The translations under genes and the position numbers were made by a program. Shown here piece after piece: positions 33,872 to 39,684 of a DNA stretch of 39,684 nt. Origin of the DNA: Pseudomonadota bacterium (GTDB lineage Bacteria; Pseudomonadota; Alphaproteobacteria; Rhizobiales; Xanthobacteraceae); NCBI GenBank assembly GCA_023386885.1, contig JAEWIX010000045.1, positions 1-39,684 on the forward strand, read 5' to 3'. The number at the start of each line of letters is the position of its first letter. The first letter of the stretch is position 1. The notes under the pieces are model-generated. The model worked only from the letters and a program-made list of their open reading frames with translations. It searched no databases and had not been told where the DNA came from.

Positions 33872-34120
33872 ATGCCGGGCAAGCGCATTCAGGTCGACGA
33901 CGATACGCTCGTGAAGATGACCGACCTTGGTCGTCGACGGATGGCAACGTTTCAAGAACTAGTGGATGAGGCGTTTGCCGATTTGCTCAAGAAGCACGGC
34001 GTCCCAATCGATTTGAAGGACGCGTTGAAGAAAAGCGTCAGACAAACCGAAGCGAAGACGGATACGTCGTTTCCAAGGAAACGCGGTGTAAAGCGCGCGA
34101 AGAAACAGCGCGGGCGTTAG
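33872..34120 (+). CDS. Small basic protein coupled to Ku
   Basis: The 82-residue protein begins MPGKRIQVDDDTLVKMTDLG and continues RRRMATFQELVDEAFADLLK, a strand-helix-helix pattern similar to ribbon-helix-helix DNA-binding proteins. Its C-terminus is very basic (PRKRGVKRAKKQRGR). It starts 2 nt after the Ku stop, so it is certainly co-transcribed. The Lys/Arg tail resembles the tail of Ku. It could be a regulator of Ku or a DNA-binding partner; I do not know a named family. Confidence 0.7.
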   Translation: MPGKRIQVDDDTLVKMTDLGRRRMATFQELVDEAFADLLKKHGVPIDLKDALKKSVRQTEAKTDTSFPRKRGVKRAKKQRGR

Positions 34121-34682
34121 GCGGCTGATCTCAACCTTCACGTCGTGGTGCCGGGCCACCCCGAGGTTCTCGGATTTTTGCAAATTAGTAGAACCGGGTT
34201 GCGACGTTTGCGCGCCACGGCCGCGGCCCCCCGCCAGGGGTCGGACTCGGCAGGCGAGGGCCTAGGGTCGATGCTGATCGATCGTCGACCGCGCTGCGGA
34301 CGCAGCCCCATCGCTGCCACGCTCACGCTGTGGCCGATTCGTCACCGTGCTGCCGCGATACGTGTTAATTCGATGCGATTCACAAAATAAATTTTCGATG
34401 CAGTTTCCCAACGAGCGCAATGCGCTGCATGTTGCCTTTAGCGTACTCTGCTTTTTGTGCCGCAACACCCTATTGCATTCTCCAATTTTGAGCGCATCCT
34501 AGTCGTGGGTCGAAAGCCCATTGAGCTAAGCCGAATATCGTTTCCGGTCAGTCGGCGATCACACTTTCTAGTCCAGGGGCCGCACGCGCATGTCCAAGGC
34601 GCGAGCCTAAAGGCGTGCGGGGCTGCTCTTAGCTGCGGTCATTTCGCCCCTGGATGCAATCTTGCTCGAAAGGCAAAAAGCT
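34121..34682. other. Long spacer near the island's right end, no gene recognised
   Basis: About 560 bp without a convincing coding frame, more AT-rich between 34350 and 34480. I see no tRNA, hairpin with T tract or repeat of the attachment sequence. It may hold promoters or an unannotated small RNA. Confidence 0.4.
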
Positions 34683-34982
34683 ATGGCAATCCACACCGCT
34701 ACCCTCTCCGCTCAGCCCGTTTCCGTGCTCAACACCTATGAAGCCGGCGCGATCCAGCAATTGCGGGACCGTGGCGCCTCGACGTCCCTCGAAATCGGAC
34801 CCTTCTATTCGGTCGTCGAGGCGCATGTAACATCCGGTGTCGCGGTGCGGATGCTGGCGCCGCTGGGGCGGCGCGCCATCGGAAAATTCAAAGCCCTCGA
34901 TGGGAACATGGTGTTCATCCGGGCTGCGGTGTCGCCCAACATGGCCGCGCGCATGCTGGCCGCGGCGCGGCCGCTGGCGTAG
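34683..34982 (+). CDS. Small unknown protein, 99 residues
   Basis: ATG at 34683 follows GAAAGGCAAAAAGCT. The protein reads MAIHTATLSAQPVSVLNTYE and continues with alternating beta-like and Ala-rich helical stretches (VVEAHVTSGVAVRMLAPLGR), ending MAARMLAAARPLA. It is the last gene before the right attachment site. No family is recognised; no signal peptide or membrane helix. Confidence 0.55.
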   Translation: MAIHTATLSAQPVSVLNTYEAGAIQQLRDRGASTSLEIGPFYSVVEAHVTSGVAVRMLAPLGRRAIGKFKALDGNMVFIRAAVSPNMAARMLAAARPLA

Positions 34983-35104
34983 GTTTACGTCGGTTTGGGG
35001 CGCAGAGATGCGCCCCGTGTTTCCCCGGTGCTTCCCATAGCCGGAAGCACCGGCTTTCACAGAACGCAACGTCTGGAAAAAATATGATTAATCAGCAACT
35101 TGCG

Positions 35105-35151
35105 TGGTCGGGGCAGCTGGATTCGAACCAACGACCTGCAGTACCCAAAAC
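35105..35151 (-). repeat. Right attachment site, within intact tRNA-Pro
   Basis: These 47 bp are identical to 17759-17805 and form the 3' part of the tRNA-Pro gene, so the tRNA stays complete after integration. Recombination between the two copies would excise about 17.3 kb and leave one tRNA-Pro. Confidence 0.92.
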
Positions 35152-35181
35152 TGCCGCGCTACCAGGCTGCGCTATACCCCG
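35105..35181 (-). tRNA. tRNA-Pro (anticodon TGG)
   Basis: 77 nt including an encoded CCA. The acceptor strand CGGGG at the 5' end pairs with CCCCG at the 3' end, the D arm contains AGCCTGGTAGCGC, the anticodon stem GCAGT/ACTGC encloses loop TTTGGGT (TGG anticodon, G37), and the T arm has GGTTCGAATCC. It serves as integration site of the island. Confidence 0.96.
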
Positions 35182-35266
35182 ATCGACCCGCAAACCGCGA
35201 AGGGTTTGCTACGGCGAGATGTCGATACACGCTCCCGGCGGCGCCAGCAAGCCGCGCCGCGCACGC

Positions 35267-35764
35267 TCATCGCCCGTTGAACAACGGGTGCGCAACGCGA
35301 TCGCCCGGCGCGATGCCGTACTTCTTCGCGGTTCCGGCGATCACTTCGAGCACGCCTTTCGCCAGCCCCCGCGACGGGATGATTTTGGTCGATTGCGGCA
35401 CGGTGTTCTCGGCGATCCGCAAAATGCGTCCATCGGCTCGAATGAAGATCATGTCGAGCGGAATGAAAGTGTTCTTCATCCACATCGAGACTTCCTGTTC
35501 GGGTGAGAAGTCGAACAACATGCCGCGGCCGTCGGGCAATTCCTTGCGATACATCAGCCCGGTGCGCTTCTCCTCCTCGGTGGTGGCCACCTCGACGGAA
35601 AACACCTGAACGCCGGACTTCGTGGCGATCTCGAGAGTCTGCAGTTCGGCCGCATGTGCGCTGCCAGTCGCCGCGACACCGGCCGTCAGCAGCGTCAGCA
35701 GCGCCAGCCAGCGTCCCAGTCGTTGCGAGCGCCGCTCAAGCCATCGCATCACCGTCATCGACAT
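35267..35764 (-). CDS. DUF192 family exported protein
   Basis: The 165-residue protein has a basic N-terminus and signal peptide (about 17-38, ending AHA). The DUF192 domain follows: FSVEVATTEEEKRTGLMYRK, MLFDFSPEQEVSMWMKNTFI, PLDMIFIRADGRI and GVLEVIAGTAKKYGI. The family is widespread and of unknown role. Internal ATGs (MTVMRW) are possible starts. It is transcribed in the same direction as the tRNA-Pro, just upstream of it. Confidence 0.9.
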   Translation of the reverse strand: MSMTVMRWLERRSQRLGRWLALLTLLTAGVAATGSAHAAELQTLEIATKSGVQVFSVEVATTEEEKRTGLMYRKELPDGRGMLFDFSPEQEVSMWMKNTFIPLDMIFIRADGRILRIAENTVPQSTKIIPSRGLAKGVLEVIAGTAKKYGIAPGDRVAHPLFNGR

Positions 35765-35926
35765 AAACCCTGACCGCCGTTCACGTGGGTATCCAACGGC
35801 GACGATAGGTAACCGCTTTTACGCCAAGCGCAACCGCGCGGCCTATCCGGCCACGCGATCTGACAGGCTTGTGAACGAGCGAGAATGTCCGGCAATCCGG
35901 ATCTCGACGAAGCCGATCGAGGCGGA

Positions 35927-36577
35927 TCAGTGCGAGGCGAGCCCGGCGGGACCGTGTTCGGGATGGATTTCCGCCGCCATCATGCCCTTCGATCCCGGCC
36001 CGAACCGCACCAGCACATACTGGCCGGGGCGCAGTTCGGTCATGCCGTAACGCCGCAAGGTTTCCATGTGAACGAAGATGTCCGGGGTGCCTTCGCCGCA
36101 GGTGACGAAGCCGAACCCGCGCAGCCGGTTGAACCACTTCACCTGCGCGCGTTCGAGCCCACTGGTCGGCGTGACGCTGACATGGGTGCGCGGCGGCAGC
36201 ATCTGCGCCGGATGCACGGCTGTCGATTCATCCATCGAGACCACGCGAAAGGCCTGATAGCCCTTCTGGCGCTGCACGCACTCGCAAACGATGCGCGCGC
36301 CCTCATAGGCTGTTTGATAGCCATCGCGACGCAGCACCGTGACGTGCAGCAGCACATCCATCGATCCATCCTCGGGAACGATGAAGCCGTATCCCTTGGA
36401 CGCATCGAACCATTTGATGACGCCTCTGATCTCGATCAGCTTGCCGGCATCGTTCAGACCCGCAAGCGGATCCAGCGCCGTGCTGCGGCTGTCGTCGACG
36501 AAGGCATCGGACTGCACTCTTCCAGCGCTCGCCCCTTGCGCTCCAAATTGCTTGGACTCGAATCCGTCCGACCCCAT
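35927..36577 (-). CDS. Twin cold-shock-domain protein
   Basis: The 216-residue protein has two cold-shock domains. The first is at about 48-112 (GVIKWFDASKGYGFIVPEDG, MDVLLHVTVL) and the second at about 145-207 (AQVKWFNRLRGFGFVTCGEG, PDIFVHMETL). Both keep the KWF and F/YGFI/V nucleic-acid-binding motifs; the second is closer to consensus. The start MGSDGFESKQ at 36577 was preferred over 36637. Likely an RNA chaperone. Twin-CSD proteins of this length are typical of alphaproteobacteria. Confidence 0.92.
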   Translation of the reverse strand: MGSDGFESKQFGAQGASAGRVQSDAFVDDSRSTALDPLAGLNDAGKLIEIRGVIKWFDASKGYGFIVPEDGSMDVLLHVTVLRRDGYQTAYEGARIVCECVQRQKGYQAFRVVSMDESTAVHPAQMLPPRTHVSVTPTSGLERAQVKWFNRLRGFGFVTCGEGTPDIFVHMETLRRYGMTELRPGQYVLVRFGPGSKGMMAAEIHPEHGPAGLASH

Positions 36578-36828
36578 GACCCCGGACCTCACACGTTCAA
36601 AAAACTTCGGCCACGCTGCCCTGACGACAACGCGCATCGACTCTTCGCAGCCGCTGTTCTCGAAGACGCCCCGCGAATCTCCTGATTCGACGATAGCACT
36701 CCCGCTCAGGTGGCAAAGATAAAAAACCGTTTACCGGCGATCTATAAACAGGCTTGCGTCGCGCGAATCAATTTCGCGCAATCGAATCTGCGACGATTGG
36801 AATCGATCCATTCGCGGATGAGTGCCGA

Positions 36829-37590
36829 TCAATTGCCGACGAACGGCGCGAGCACCTCGCCGATATCGTGACGGATCACCAGATCGGCGTCGTCGTCCTG
36901 CTCGGTCGGCTCTCTGTTGACGATGACGAGACGTGCGCCGGATTGCTTCGCCAACAACGGCATGCCTGCCGCCGGCCATACCACCAGTGACGATCCGATC
37001 ACCACGAACAGGTCGCTCGCCTGCGCGAGTTCGCTGGCGCGGCGCATCGCGTCCTCCGGCATCGATTGCCCGAACGAGATCGTCGCGGTCTTCACCGGCT
37101 GCGCGCAGGCATCGCATACAGGGGCGCGGCCGCTCGCTTCGAATTGCGCCCTGGCCCAGACGAGATCGTATCGCGTGTCGCAGCCGAGGCAGCGGGCGTA
37201 AGTCGTATTGCCGTGCAACTCGATGACGTCGTCACTGGCAATTCCCGACGCCTGATGCAGGTTGTCGATGTTCTGGGTGATGACGCCGGGAACCTTGCCG
37301 GCCTTGTAGAGCGCGGCCAGGGCCCGGTGCCCGCGCCCCGGACGCGCCGCGGCGAAGGTCGCTTCCATGTCGAAGCGCCGCCGCCAGGATTCATCCCGCG
37401 CCTCCTGGCTCGCGACGAATTCGTCGAACGGAATCGGGCGGTTGCGCGTCCACAATCCACCGGGCGAACGAAAATCGGGAATGCCGCATTCCGTCGAAAT
37501 GCCCGCACCGGTGAAGGGAACGATCGCGGACGACGTCGCGATCATCTCGCCGAGCTGTTCCACGCCGTTCTGAAGGTCTTTTGCGATCAT
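36829..37590 (-). CDS. cobB: Sir2-family NAD-dependent protein deacylase
   Basis: The 253-residue sirtuin removes acyl groups from lysines using NAD. Visible motifs are FTGAGISTECGIPDFRSPGG (NAD site), TQNIDNLHQ, catalytic His in IELHGN, and zinc Cys pairs CLGC and CDAC. FGQSMPE and GSSLVVWPAAGMP follow. It lacks the Tyr/Arg pair position that would mark a clear desuccinylase as far as I can see, so deacetylase is the default. All key residues are present and the length is normal. Confidence 0.92.
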   Translation of the reverse strand: MIAKDLQNGVEQLGEMIATSSAIVPFTGAGISTECGIPDFRSPGGLWTRNRPIPFDEFVASQEARDESWRRRFDMEATFAAARPGRGHRALAALYKAGKVPGVITQNIDNLHQASGIASDDVIELHGNTTYARCLGCDTRYDLVWARAQFEASGRAPVCDACAQPVKTATISFGQSMPEDAMRRASELAQASDLFVVIGSSLVVWPAAGMPLLAKQSGARLVIVNREPTEQDDDADLVIRHDIGEVLAPFVGN

Positions 37591-37705
37591 CTGCTGCCCT
37601 GAATGTCGTCTTCGTTTCAGGGAAGGTTAGCGCAAATGTTCGGTTCAGGCATCATCGACCCGGAACCGCGTTCGGGTCTTCGGTCGTCGTCAGATTTGTC
37701 GAGCG

Positions 37706-37909
37706 CTACTTTGCAAGATAGCGGCGTACCGCAGCCACCGAGCCGCCGACCTCACCGATGGCGGTGACCAACTGCTCCTGCGAAATGTTCAGGCGTCCGG
37801 CCCAATACGCGGTCGCAGTCGGATCGTTGACATCGATCACCGGCGCGGGCCGCCCGCCCTGGTCGGCCGCGGCGGCCAGAACAGTCGATACTGGCGCGAG
37901 CGTGATCAT
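37706..37909 (-). CDS. DUF3606 domain protein
   Basis: The 67-residue protein contains IDVNDPTATAYWAGRLNISQ followed by EQLVTAIGEVGGSVAAVRRYL, the full DUF3606 pattern. The first 20 residues are Ala/Val-rich and weakly hydrophobic, so the true start could be further in. The domain is widespread in rhizobia with unknown function. Confidence 0.8.
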   Translation of the reverse strand: MITLAPVSTVLAAAADQGGRPAPVIDVNDPTATAYWAGRLNISQEQLVTAIGEVGGSVAAVRRYLAK

Positions 37910-38106
37910 GCGGAAAGAATATCACCCCGTCTCACCTCCCCAAGCGCAAGCGCAGCCGATCGTTAACAGAACCTTTCCACGAACATGCCTCATAAGCGCC
38001 CGCGCGGCTCGCGCCATCGTGCTAAAACCGCTAATCATCCCAACCGGATCGCGGCCCCGAAACGCGGATCGACGATTCACCCGACCGATGCTGCTGGAGG
38101 ATCATC

Positions 38107-38556
38107 ATGCGCTACCTGCACACCATGCTGCGCGTTCGCAATCTCGACACCGCCCTGAAATTCTATTGCGACGCGCTCGGCCTCAAGGAAGTCCGCCGCA
38201 TCGACAACGACAAGGGCCGCTTCACACTCGTCTTCCTCGGCGCCTCCGCTGACGAGCAGCTCATCAAGGACAGCCAAGGCCGGGGCGCGCCGCTGGTTGA
38301 ACTCACCTACAACTGGGACGAAGAAAAATACGGCGAGGATCGCTTCTTCGGTCATCTCGCCTACGAGGTCGACGACATCTATGCGACCTGCGAGCGCCTG
38401 ATGAAGCTGGGCATCACCATCAACCGTCCGCCGCGCGACGGTCAGATGGCTTTCGTCCGCTCGCCGGATCTGCACTCCATCGAACTCTTGCAAGCCGGCG
38501 ATGCCAAGCCGCCGCAGGAGCCATGGGCCTCGATGCCGAACACCGGCCACTGGTAA
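38107..38556 (+). CDS. gloA: Lactoylglutathione lyase (glyoxalase I)
   Basis: Isomerises the glutathione hemithioacetal of methylglyoxal to S-lactoylglutathione. The N-terminus MRYLHTMLRVRNLDTALKFY has the metal ligand His5. VELTYNWDEEKYGEDRFFGH supplies the second (Glu) and third (His) ligands, and SIELLQ near the end supplies the last Glu. The PPREP-like GDAKPPQEPWASMPNTGHW tail is usual in alphaproteobacteria. GGAGG precedes the ATG. Confidence 0.92.
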   Translation: MRYLHTMLRVRNLDTALKFYCDALGLKEVRRIDNDKGRFTLVFLGASADEQLIKDSQGRGAPLVELTYNWDEEKYGEDRFFGHLAYEVDDIYATCERLMKLGITINRPPRDGQMAFVRSPDLHSIELLQAGDAKPPQEPWASMPNTGHW

Positions 38557-38618
38557 AACGCCGGAACATGCATCACCTCCGTGCGTTACCTCGATGACAA
38601 CAGATCGAGGAGATGCTC

Positions 38619-38696
38619 ATGGGACGCGGCATATTGCTGTGGCTGCTTGGCGTACCGATTCCGGTGATCATTCTGCTGTGGCTGTTCTTTCGCTAA
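38619..38696 (+). CDS. Very small membrane peptide, 25 residues
   Basis: ATG at 38619 follows GAGGAGATGCTC. The peptide MGRGILLWLLGVPIPVIILL ends in WLFFR and is one membrane helix with a positive N-terminus. A strong terminator stands 38 bp after its stop. It may be cotranscribed with gloA or be its own unit. Confidence 0.6.
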   Translation: MGRGILLWLLGVPIPVIILLWLFFR

Positions 38697-38733
38697 GCAG
38701 AAGGATATCGCGTACGGGATCGCGCGCCTGAAA

Positions 38734-38765
38734 GAAAGGCTCCGTCATGCGGAGCCTTTCTTTTT
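38734..38765. terminator. Strong bidirectional-type terminator
   Basis: An 11-bp perfect stem, GAAAGGCTCCG with CGGAGCCTTTC, encloses a 5-nt loop and is followed by TTTTT on the plus strand. On the minus strand a short T tract also follows, so it may also end the convergent 50-residue gene. Confidence 0.9.
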
Positions 38766-38804
38766 GCGTTGAAGCATGACGGATCGGGTTGAATACATCT
38801 TGCT

Positions 38805-38957
38805 TCAGTTGAAGCTCCGCTCGAACCAGAGAATGCCGACGATCACCGCCAGCGTCACGGCGGTGACCACGGCACGTCGGGTCCAGCTCATGCCCTGGCC
38901 GAACCACCACAGCAGCGCGCAGCACATCATGACCGGAACGATGATGTCGAGACGCAT
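38805..38957 (-). CDS. Small two-helix membrane protein, 50 residues
   Basis: ATG at 38957 follows GAGGAGATCGCC. The protein starts MRLDIIVPVMMCCALLWWFG, has a short polar turn (QGMSWTRR), and a second helix (VVTAVTLAVIVGILWF). Its stop lies 40 bp from the strong terminator. No family is recognised. The frame and ribosome site are convincing. Confidence 0.6.
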   Translation of the reverse strand: MRLDIIVPVMMCCALLWWFGQGMSWTRRAVVTAVTLAVIVGILWFERSFN

Positions 38958-38983
38958 GGCGATCTCCTCACTTCACCGCTGCG

Positions 38984-39235
38984 TCAGCGCGGCCCGCTGC
39001 GTATACCCGATCCCCCGCCGGTGCCGATACTGATCGAGCCGCCAAGCCGGACGCAGGTGTCCGAGCCCTCGACCTTGACGAATCCCGGGCCGAACGCTGC
39101 GCATGGATTCGGCGCACGCGATGGCGGCTTCTCCAGTGTCCTGCGCGGCGCGTTGGGTAGGCGGATATCCGATTGCGCCAACGCCATCGGCGGCGCAACG
39201 ATTGCGAAAACAACGATCAGTCCAGCTTTGAACAT
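38984..39235 (-). CDS. Small exported protein with porin-like signature
   Basis: The 83-residue protein has a signal peptide (about 1-20, cleavage after ALA in PMALAQ). A segment PCAAFGPGFVKVEGSDTCVR and LGGSISIGTGGG follows. The Cys-x(n)-G-x-GF-x-x-x-x-G-S-D-T-C pattern is the N-terminal signature of rhizobial porins and of many short exported proteins in Bradyrhizobium. At this length it is not a porin barrel. The two cysteines may form a disulphide. Confidence 0.65.
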   Translation of the reverse strand: MFKAGLIVVFAIVAPPMALAQSDIRLPNAPRRTLEKPPSRAPNPCAAFGPGFVKVEGSDTCVRLGGSISIGTGGGSGIRSGPR

Positions 39236-39314
39236 GGTGCGGATTGCTTTCGGTGAGAGGCCCGGATCGGCCCCGCAGAATGCTTTAGCATGATCGGCTA
39301 AATCATTGAAATTG

Positions 39315-39389
39315 TGGCGCTCCCTAGCGGAATCGAACCGCTCTCTCCACCGTGAAAGGGTGGCGTCCTAACCGATAGACGAAGGGAGC
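39315..39389 (-). tRNA. tRNA-Glu (anticodon TTC)
   Basis: 75 nt including an encoded CCA. The acceptor GCTCCCT pairs with AGGGAGC, the D arm has GTCTATCGGTTAGGAC, the anticodon arm CCACCCTTTCACGGTGG shows anticodon TTC, and the T arm has GGTTCGATTCC. No repeat of its 3' end was seen elsewhere in the window. Confidence 0.96.
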
Positions 39390-39684
39390 GAAACACCAAA
39401 CCCAAGGCGATTGCCGCGTTCGGGCCGAGGTTCCGCGCTGCCGTGAAAATGTCCGCCAAATCAAGCGCTTGAAGAAACGCCAGCTCCGCGCCGGACGGCC
39501 GCGAAGCAGCGCGTTCCGGAGACAGCGGCGAACGTATAATGGCGTTTGTCGGCGCGGGCAAGCCACCTCGCCCGCCGATTGTGGAATGAGACGTTCACTC
39601 CGCACACACATCGATCCTGTTGGGGCAGCGGCCGCCGCGCGATATTCTTGTCGTGAGGCGGGGGTTTTTGTGCGGGTGAGCCGA

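Larger units (their letters stand above)
17759..35151. mobile_element. Genomic island in tRNA-Pro(TGG), about 17.3 kb
   Basis: A 47-bp perfect direct repeat flanks the region: 17759-17805 and 35105-35151. The right copy is the 3' part of an intact tRNA-Pro gene, from the anticodon loop through CCA; the left copy has no tRNA 5' part. A tyrosine integrase begins 145 bp inside the left copy and points inward. Content is typically accessory: second integrase, phage fragments, XRE operon, SPOR protein, Ku, several unknown small proteins. Genes on either side look like core chromosome. No conjugation or replication genes are seen, so mobilisation would need the integrase plus outside help. Confidence 0.88.

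Noticed and set aside
39315..39389. tRNA-Glu as a second island attachment site
   Set aside because: No repeat of its 3' end was found elsewhere in the window and the flanking genes look like core chromosome.

Overview
The window looks like chromosomal DNA of a Bradyrhizobium/Rhodopseudomonas/Tardiphaga-type alphaproteobacterium (order Hyphomicrobiales, family Nitrobacteraceae). The basis is high GC with GC-rich third positions and a set of genes typical of that group: MXKDX-repeat exported protein, DUF6481, DUF3606, OpgC-type acyltransferase, ETC complex I 13 kDa-type subunit, twin cold-shock-domain protein. The genus cannot be fixed from sequence reading alone.

Layout. (1) 1-2003 is a complete IS21-family element (istA, istB, inverted ends); the window starts exactly at its left end. 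Its right end interrupts an AAA+ ATPase gene (2004-2845). (2) 2846-7307 is accessory DNA: a frameshifted copy of an 80-residue gene, a 14-codon micro-ORF with a very strong ribosome site, a LysR regulator divergent from a tightly overlapping GNAT / GNAT / isochorismatase-fold operon, two small divergent genes, and a decayed pair of small membrane or exported genes. (3) 7546-17544 is core-like: VOC protein, DUF6481, MXKDX protein, the methylcrotonyl-CoA carboxylase beta and alpha subunits with HMG-CoA lyase (leucine degradation, one coupled minus-strand operon), an ETC complex I subunit, OpgC, an ABC-F ATPase and a small membrane peptide. (4) 17759-35151 is a genomic island of about 17.3 kb in tRNA-Pro(TGG). 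A 47-bp perfect direct repeat marks both ends: the right copy lies in the intact tRNA gene, the left copy is an orphan 3' tRNA fragment 145 bp before an integrase. (5) 35105-39684 is core again: tRNA-Pro, DUF192, twin-CSD protein, sirtuin, DUF3606, glyoxalase I, small membrane proteins, tRNA-Glu(TTC).

The island carries two tyrosine integrases, a DUF1294 membrane protein, a three-gene overlapping operon (HigB/RelE-like protein, XRE regulator, unknown 273-residue protein) with a palindrome at its start and a hairpin terminator at its end, a second intact copy of the 80-residue gene, a SPOR-domain membrane protein, a phage-derived module (large ejection-like protein plus beta-helix tailspike) without head, portal or terminase genes, small exported proteins, and a Ku gene coupled to a basic 82-residue protein with no ligase D beside it.

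Most worth follow-up are the XRE three-gene operon, the LysR-GNAT-GNAT-pseudo-isochorismatase cluster whose hydrolase lacks the usual catalytic residues, the orphan ejection/tailspike pair, and the micro-ORF repeat. All functions are inferred by reading motifs; no database search was run.
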